DNA of 25,000 nucleotides. Origin: Tubiluchus corallicola (taxonomy: Eukaryota; Priapulida; Priapulimorpha; Priapulimorphida; Tubiluchidae). The stretch covers positions 1-25,000 of the forward strand of contig JAQGDQ010000670.1 of assembly GCA_030141605.1 (NCBI GenBank), in the 5' to 3' direction. The notes below the pieces were generated by a model, which worked only from the letters and a program-made list of their open reading frames with translations, did not search any database and had not been told where the DNA came from. The translations under genes were made by a program, and so were the position numbers. Below are positions 19,802-25,000 of this stretch, piece by piece; positions within the stretch are counted from its first letter, which is position 1; the number at the start of each line of letters is the position of its first letter.

Positions 19802-20375
19802 GTAAACTCTGCCATTCAATGGCAGAACGATTCCGGCTTTACAAGGTTCAACGAATATCATGTTCCTTACCGTCGTACTAATAGTGCCAGGCACTTTATT
19901 AAATTCACAGCCCCCAACAACTGGAATAAAATTAGTGCGCAAGTAAAAATACACAAAACTATTTATAGTTTCAAAAAGTACTTGAAAAGGACCATTTTTG
20001 ATTCATACTTATAATACAATTTTAGTGGTTCCATGTCTGATGCAGTCGCAATATATGGCCTCCAATCAATTATAATGCTATTTTAATATAGCTCTAAGTA
20101 AAACATACACTGTGGTCGTTTCTTCTCCTCTTTTCCTTCTTCCTACCCCTAATCTTACTATTTTTTCCATTCCATCATGTCTACTTACCCTAACCATCTT
20201 TAACTCACTCATTTGTGCCACTTTAACAAGCCAAGCTTTCAAGGTGTCATACAGCAACTCTTTTATTTGGTTAATTTGACTTCATCAACGTTTTTTTACC
20301 TATACTGTTTCTTTTTGTTTCAATAATATTGCATGTTGATGTATTGTATATGTATTGCTGGAGTGAAATAAATTG
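19802..20375 (+). mobile_element. LINE family II, copy 1: 3' end
   Basis: A 70-codon frame without ATG runs from 19802 to the TAA at 20012-20014. It includes EYHVPYRRTNSARHFIKFTA, then NNWNKISAQVKIHKTIYSFK and KYLKRTIFDSYL, the typical RT C-terminus of CR1/L2-like LINEs. The 3' UTR is pyrimidine-rich (about 20117-20170) and ends GAAATAAATTGATTGATTG, passing straight into (TTGA)n. It resembles copy 2 at 23405 in the ARHFI...WNKI block. All catalytic RT motifs are absent. Confidence 0.83.
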
Positions 20376-21276
<901 letters not shown>

Positions 21277-21434
21277 TCGCTGCTTCAGTTGTGAAATGAC
21301 CAGTAGCTTCGCTGCTTCAGTTCTGAAATGACCAGTAGCTTCGCTGCTTCAATTCTGAAATGACCAGTAGCTTCGCTGCTTCAATTCTGAAATGACCAGT
21401 AGCTTCGCTGCTTCAGTTCTGAAATGACCAGTAT
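21277..21434 (+). repeat. 32-bp tandem repeat, five copies
   Basis: Units start at 21277, 21309, 21341, 21373 and 21405 and read TTCGCTGCTTCAGTTCTGAA then ATGACCAGTAGC. They are nearly identical; copies three and four have CAATTC for CAGTTC and the first has GTTGTG. High identity suggests recent expansion. Confidence 0.95.
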
Positions 21435-21489
21435 CGAATTACCAAAGCCGCGCCGTAATGAGAAATGTATTGACAGCATCGCTGATCCA

Positions 21490-21632
21490 TTATAACACGA
21501 GTGCAACATCTATGTTTTCATCAGCGGCTGGTGTAAGAACGCGATTAAGATTTGGGCGAAGGTTATTAAGCAGAATTCCCACGTGTGCCATGAAACTGCC
21601 AGGTCGCTTTATATGCGTGTCGATCGATAAGA
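21490..21632 (-). CDS. Candidate terminal exon, unidentified protein
   Basis: The minus strand has a strong acceptor, ATATCTCTCACTCCAG, followed by an open frame reading SIDTHIKRPGSFMAHVGILL, NNLRPNLNRVLTPAADENID and VALVL, ending in TAA at 21490-21492. The exon enters with two bases completing a codon. The composition is protein-like, but I do not recognise the family. The opposite strand has a similar-length ATG frame (21458-21655) with poorer composition, which I take as the shadow. No minus-strand AATAAA follows closely, so a decayed transposon ORF is an alternative. Confidence 0.38.
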
Positions 21633-21880
21633 CTGGAGTGAGAGATATTATGTAATTAGTTTTCTGTCTCCTGATGAATGAAAAATGTTGTTCAAATCTT
21701 CATCCTATACGCAAACTGCCAATGTTTTCAAGCACAAGAGATACACCTTCCTTCTTCACAAAGCGCACGGTAAATAAAAGTTTTACTTCTCTCTTTTACG
21801 AGGGGAATTTAATTTGTGAAAAGCGTAAAGTGAATATTAAATAAACCGAGACATAACAGAGTGAGTGGAAAAAGACTGAG

Positions 21881-21957
21881 TGAGAAGAATTGAAATGCAA
21901 AGTGAAGTTTATTCCCCAATTGAGAAGAATTGAAATGCAAAGTGAAGTTTATTCCCC
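21881..21957 (+). repeat. 37-bp exact direct duplication
   Basis: TGAGAAGAATTGAAATGCAA continuing through AGTGAAGTTTATTCCCC occurs at 21881-21917 and 21921-21957 with no mismatch, separated by three bases (AAT). A recent tandem duplication. Confidence 0.95.
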
Positions 21958-22026
21958 TTTCGACTTTTTTATGCGCAAAAATGCGATAAGTCGGTGTAAC
22001 TTTTTGGTATGTTTTACTTTAGATTT

Positions 22027-22045
22027 ATTTATTATTATTATTATT

Positions 22046-22076
<31 letters not shown>

Positions 22077-22097
22077 CTGTTGTTGTTGTTGTTGTTG

Positions 22098-22158
<61 letters not shown>

Positions 22159-22178
22159 TATTATTATCATCATCATCA

Positions 22179-22232
<54 letters not shown>
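22027..22232 (+). repeat. Compound (TTA)(TTG)(TCA)(TTA) microsatellite
   Basis: Successive blocks of TTA, TTG (one CTG), TCA and mixed TCA/TTA triplets. Each block differs from the next by a single base, consistent with point mutation followed by slippage. All homopolymer peptide frames (His, Asp, Met, Ile) across it are artefacts. Confidence 0.97.
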
Positions 22233-22233
<1 letters not shown>

Positions 22234-22460
22234 ATTCAGTACAATATAAAGCACACAGTGACATCAAAATTATTACATGTACTATATTAAATTGTTATGT
22301 TTCATACAGTATCGTTATCATAAAAGAATAATTGTACTGCAGTGGGGCTAGAGAAGCAAAGGCTTGTATAAGTGAACATGGATGAGTGAACAAAAAAAGA
22401 ACTGGGAGAAAGGTTAGATCACGTAGGAAGGGTAGAAGGATGTGTTAGTGGAAATGGTAG
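22233..22460 (-). mobile_element. Possible LINE 3' UTR, minus strand
   Basis: On the minus strand a pyrimidine-rich stretch (22375-22460) is followed by TTTATATTGTACTGAATG and then the (TAA)n side of the compound microsatellite, like the 3' ends of the LINE copies. No coding remnant is seen; this is inference from layout. Confidence 0.3.
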
Positions 22461-22799
22461 GAAGAAAGATAATAGATTGCGCTATGTTGACATATTTAGT
22501 ATTAGTAATGTTCTTTGTGCAGGCAACAGAAGTTTGCTGCTTATTCTTGCCTTTTAATGTTTCAGCTGCTAACACTTATCGAACTGTGAAATAATTTCAC
22601 CTTAGTTTCATTTTTTTTTTGTTTCTTTGGTATTTGTTTTATTCTTGAAATGTGGGATGATGTTAATATAATCAGACTGAAGTTGTTTTTTTTAGTAAGC
22701 AGTAAACCAAACTAGTAATGTTATTATTATGACTAAACATATTGCAATCATGATTTGTTGTTTTTCATTTTCGAAAACTTCCCCTCTAGTATAATAATA
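22461..22799. other. Unannotated stretch
   Basis: No supported feature. Confidence 0.5.
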
Positions 22800-23049
22800 T
22801 TTTCATTACTTCAAACCCGTATTTATATTTGTATATATTGTAATATTGTATCTGTATATATTGTAATTTTTTTCGTAACTAATTCTAGTGGCCTACCATA
22901 AGCTAGCTTCTTAGGTCTCTAACGCAGAATTCATGAATTGTATCATATTTTGGTATTAACAAAAACTGATTATCGATGCACATGTAATGTATATGTATAC
23001 GTTTATTGCGAAATTAATCTATTAAATCTAAAATCTAAATCTAATCTAA
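22800..23049 (+). mobile_element. Possible CR1/L2-like LINE 3' tail
   Basis: Ends in ATTAAATCTAAAATCTAAAT followed by further TCTAA steps (about 23019-23049), a short tandem tail typical of CR1/L2-like LINE termini, preceded by CTTCTTAGGTCTCTAACGCA. No ORF end was recognised. Confidence 0.3.
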
Positions 23050-23404
23050 TTATCTGTACATAAAACAAAAATCTGTTTGAAATTTAAGCAGCGAGCAGCA
23101 GCTGGGCATCCAACTCATAAAAAGGTTATAATTATTAGGTAAACTGTAACGCAATACCATGGAGGAGAATTGAAGTTTACCATGTCACAGAAGAACGCTT
23201 TATAATTCGTTAATGTTTACACAGTTTGACAAAGAGAAATCGAAGCACAAGAGTCTAAAATGTCACAAAGGGGGGTTGTTCATTCGTCACCATAGGAAAA
23301 CGTAATTACTATAGTTTATATTTGGTCGCAATTGAAGTAAAGGGGAGACGATCCATGTTTGAGCTTCCATATTATGCTGACAAACTGAATGTCTTACATT
23401 ATAA

Positions 23405-23935
23405 GTTACATTACATGTCTTACATGAATTTTGTATTAAGTATTTCAGGACTGATGCGGCAAGGCACTTCATCACTAACACTGGCCCTAGACTTTGGAAT
23501 AAAATCAACGAATACATAAAAATTTCTTCATCTATAAATAACTTAAAAATCTTAAAAATGAAATCTTTTCTAATTATACAGAATAAATCAATTTGACTAA
23601 TTACGCTGCTGTCCCTGTCGGAATCCATTGCGTTGCTGGCTATGTCAATTTTTACATTTCTATAGTTCACGTTACTTCATACAGATACCATCACATCTTT
23701 CTCCTTCTTTCTATTCTCTATTAACCTTTCTTTTCTACTCCTTTACTGCTCTTTTCTACTTCACTCAATCCACATTCATTTGGGGTGCTCTGAACAAGTA
23801 ATTACTTCTTGAGTACCCCAGGGGTCATTTGCGGCTTGGCATCTTGTGAACATAATAATAAATATGTTATTAATTACTTTTATGTGTATTGATCGTTGTA
23901 GATATATTTAATAAATAAATAAATAAATAAATAAA
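23405..23935 (+). mobile_element. LINE family II, copy 2: 3' end
   Basis: A 63-codon frame without ATG ends at TGA 23594-23596. It reads YFRTDAARHFITNTGPRLWN then KINEYIKISSSINNLKILKM and KSFLIIQNKSI, the canonical GPxLWN C-terminal block of CR1/L2-like RT proteins. The 3' UTR is pyrimidine-rich and has a stem, TGGGGTGCTC (23781-23790) with GAGTACCCCA (23811-23820), one G-T pair, enclosing the palindrome AAGTAATTACTT (23796-23807). The tail is (AATA)n at 23908-23935. Reading frames upstream of 23405 are broken. Confidence 0.87.
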
Positions 23936-24349
23936 ACCTCGAACCTCACAAAAAATTGTTAGTTATTCTTCAAGAAGTATTAAGTTTTGTACCACAGTGC
24001 GTATAAAACGTATTAGGCCTAAGTTTAACAGCAAAGATGAGTGTGTACACGCTTTGCTGCTGAAGTGCACTTGAGCTTGTGCAACACCAACGGTGCACCG
24101 TGTTTTGTGGACTTCAGTAACAAAATGGCAGCTCGCTAATAATGACAGTTTTGTTGCTACATACATATTTGTTTGTTTGTTTTTGGAGTGTAGCATAGAT
24201 TTATAGTATACCAATCAAGATATGTAATCTGTAAGGTAAATTGTTAAATTATCTATATAATGTTATATCATATATCTTTTGGCTATCTAACCACTGAATT
24301 GTATTTCAATGTTGTTTGTAAATTCTGGTAAATTTCTTAGTTTTAGATG
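23936..24349. other. Unannotated stretch
   Basis: A minus-strand 83-codon frame at 23963-24214 shows no recognisable domain. Nothing else is supported. Confidence 0.45.
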
Positions 24350-24609
24350 CCTTGACAATGAATAGTTTGTTCGAAACCGGTCAGCGGTAAATCCATTTTG
24401 ACGTAGTTACATCTATTTGCCAAATACGGATAATTCAAATGTCGTATTATAATTACAATATTAATGAACTTAAGCTTCAGACTCAAAAATTAAGACAAAA
24501 AATGAATGAGCTACCAGTTCATGCTAACAAATTATGCCGCAAATTATTGTTTAAACAAACCGTTGTCCGGCAACATGTAACTTTATTGCTTAGCTATACC
24601 ATTAATTAA
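24350..24609 (+). mobile_element. Possible Penelope-like element fragment with 56-codon ORF
   Basis: CCTTGACAATGAATAGTTTG then TTCGAAACCGGTC (around 24351-24383) recalls the CTGATGA...CGAAAC signature in the terminal repeats of Penelope-like elements. An ATG frame at 24439-24609 follows, starting MSYYNYNINELKLQTQKLRQ and continuing KMNELPVHANKLCRKLLF, leucine/lysine-rich and coiled-coil-like, ending at TAA. It is too short to show RT or GIY-YIG domains. The signature match is from memory and the hammerhead-type core is degenerate, so this is tentative. Confidence 0.25.
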
Positions 24610-24684
24610 CTGCTAGCCTGCTAGGAGCCCAAGGTCACGACGTAACTTATCTAAATAGAGATGGTATATAATAGCAAATTAGAA

Positions 24685-25000
24685 CCTAGCCACGGGGGGG
24701 GGGAGCCAGCCCAACTCAGTGTCGGTCCCAAGCCCGGGTTAATAGGGAGGGTTAGGGTCAGGAAGGGTATCCGCCTGTAAAAACTGCGCCAAAACCTTCT
24801 ATGAATGGATCGGTGAGACTTAAAGGTAAAGTCCACAAAGAAGTGGTCAGACCCGCTCTAATCTATGGGCTGGAAGCAGCTTCTCTAAAGAAGACCGAAG
24901 CGAAGAAAATGGGTGTGGTGCAGATGAGGATGTTGACATGGACGGTGGGAATAACAAGAAGAGATAAAATTAGAAATAATAATATCAGAGGAACAGTAAA
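24685..25000 (+). mobile_element. LINE reverse-transcriptase C-terminal fragment, runs off the window
   Basis: From 24813 the frame stays open to the last base and reads VRLKGKVHKEVVRPALIYGL then EAASLKKTEAKKMGVVQMRM and LTWTVGITRRDKIRN. This is the RLKGK-x-Y...VRPA-x-YG-x-E...MRML-x-W block downstream of the RT palm in RTE/I/Jockey-type LINEs. Just before it (24718-24780) GTCCCAAGCCCGGGTTAATA and TCAGGAAGGGTATCCGCC resemble a repeat block I associate with RTE-like LINEs. The joining point is near 24813. The 3' end is outside the window. Confidence 0.85.

Noticed and set aside
21458-21655. Plus-strand 65-aa ORF
   Set aside because: The opposite strand has a better splice site and more protein-like composition; at most one can be real.
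21890-22331. Poly-Ile, His, Asp, Met, Asn and Ser frames
   Set aside because: Compound trinucleotide microsatellite.
24351-24383. Hammerhead ribozyme
   Set aside because: The CTGATGA core is interrupted (CTTGACAATGA) and helix II does not pair cleanly.

Overview
The window looks like repeat-rich, AT-rich nuclear DNA from an invertebrate animal. Evidence: an intron-bounded I-set immunoglobulin exon, vertebrate/invertebrate-type (CCCTAA)n telomeric repeats, several non-LTR retrotransposon (LINE) 3' ends, a solo LTR, a Tc1-like transposon, tRNA- and 5S-rRNA-derived SINE-like sequences and very long microsatellites. There is no sign of a bacterial or viral genome. I cannot fix the phylum; TTAGGG-type telomeric repeats argue against most insects and nematodes.

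Layout. 1-162: 23-bp tandem repeats capped by a perfect hairpin. 765-905: tRNA-like SINE. 1128-2093: up to three candidate minus-strand exons with compatible reading phases, unidentified. 2388-2818: a clean 431-bp solo LTR (minus) with 10-bp terminal inverted repeats and a 5-bp target duplication. 3147-3400: (ATT)n abutting a probable minus-strand LINE 3' end. 5474-5663: hairpin-flanked repeat. 5864-6320 and 10331-10917: two (CTAC)n arrays on the same strand with internal higher-order duplications. 7604-8413: a 45-bp minisatellite, about 100 bp from the best gene evidence in the window, a 122-bp minus-strand Ig I-set exon at 8518-8639. 8893-9575: LINE family I copy 1. 12048-12168 and 21110-21207: an inverted pair of one dispersed repeat. 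12993-13436: interstitial telomeric block. 13875-14606: decayed, internally deleted Tc1-like element. 14870-15530: GC-rich probable transposon remnant. 15740-17508: LINE family I copies 2 and 3, the latter running into a 438-bp (CTA)n array. 18301-18719: polypurine tract. 19223-19411: CAG-rich repeat. 19541-20540: 5S-rRNA-like SINE, then LINE family II copy 1 ending in (TTGA)n. 21277-21434: five 32-bp repeats. 21490-21632: candidate minus-strand terminal exon. 22027-22232: compound trinucleotide array. 23405-23935: LINE family II copy 2. 24350-25000: possible Penelope-like fragment with a 56-codon ORF, then a LINE reverse-transcriptase C-terminal fragment running off the window edge.

The strongest overall pattern is that at least five microsatellites begin immediately at LINE 3' ends, and three different microsatellites follow the same conserved LINE terminus. 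Most long open frames (poly-Thr, poly-Leu, LPTY, INQS, His/Asn runs) are simple repeats read in frame, not genes. Several real coding remnants have no ATG and are therefore easily missed: the Ig exon, the LINE C-termini and the candidate exons. I found no convincing previously undescribed system; the open items are the unidentified candidate exons, the 45-bp minisatellite and the dispersed repeat pair.
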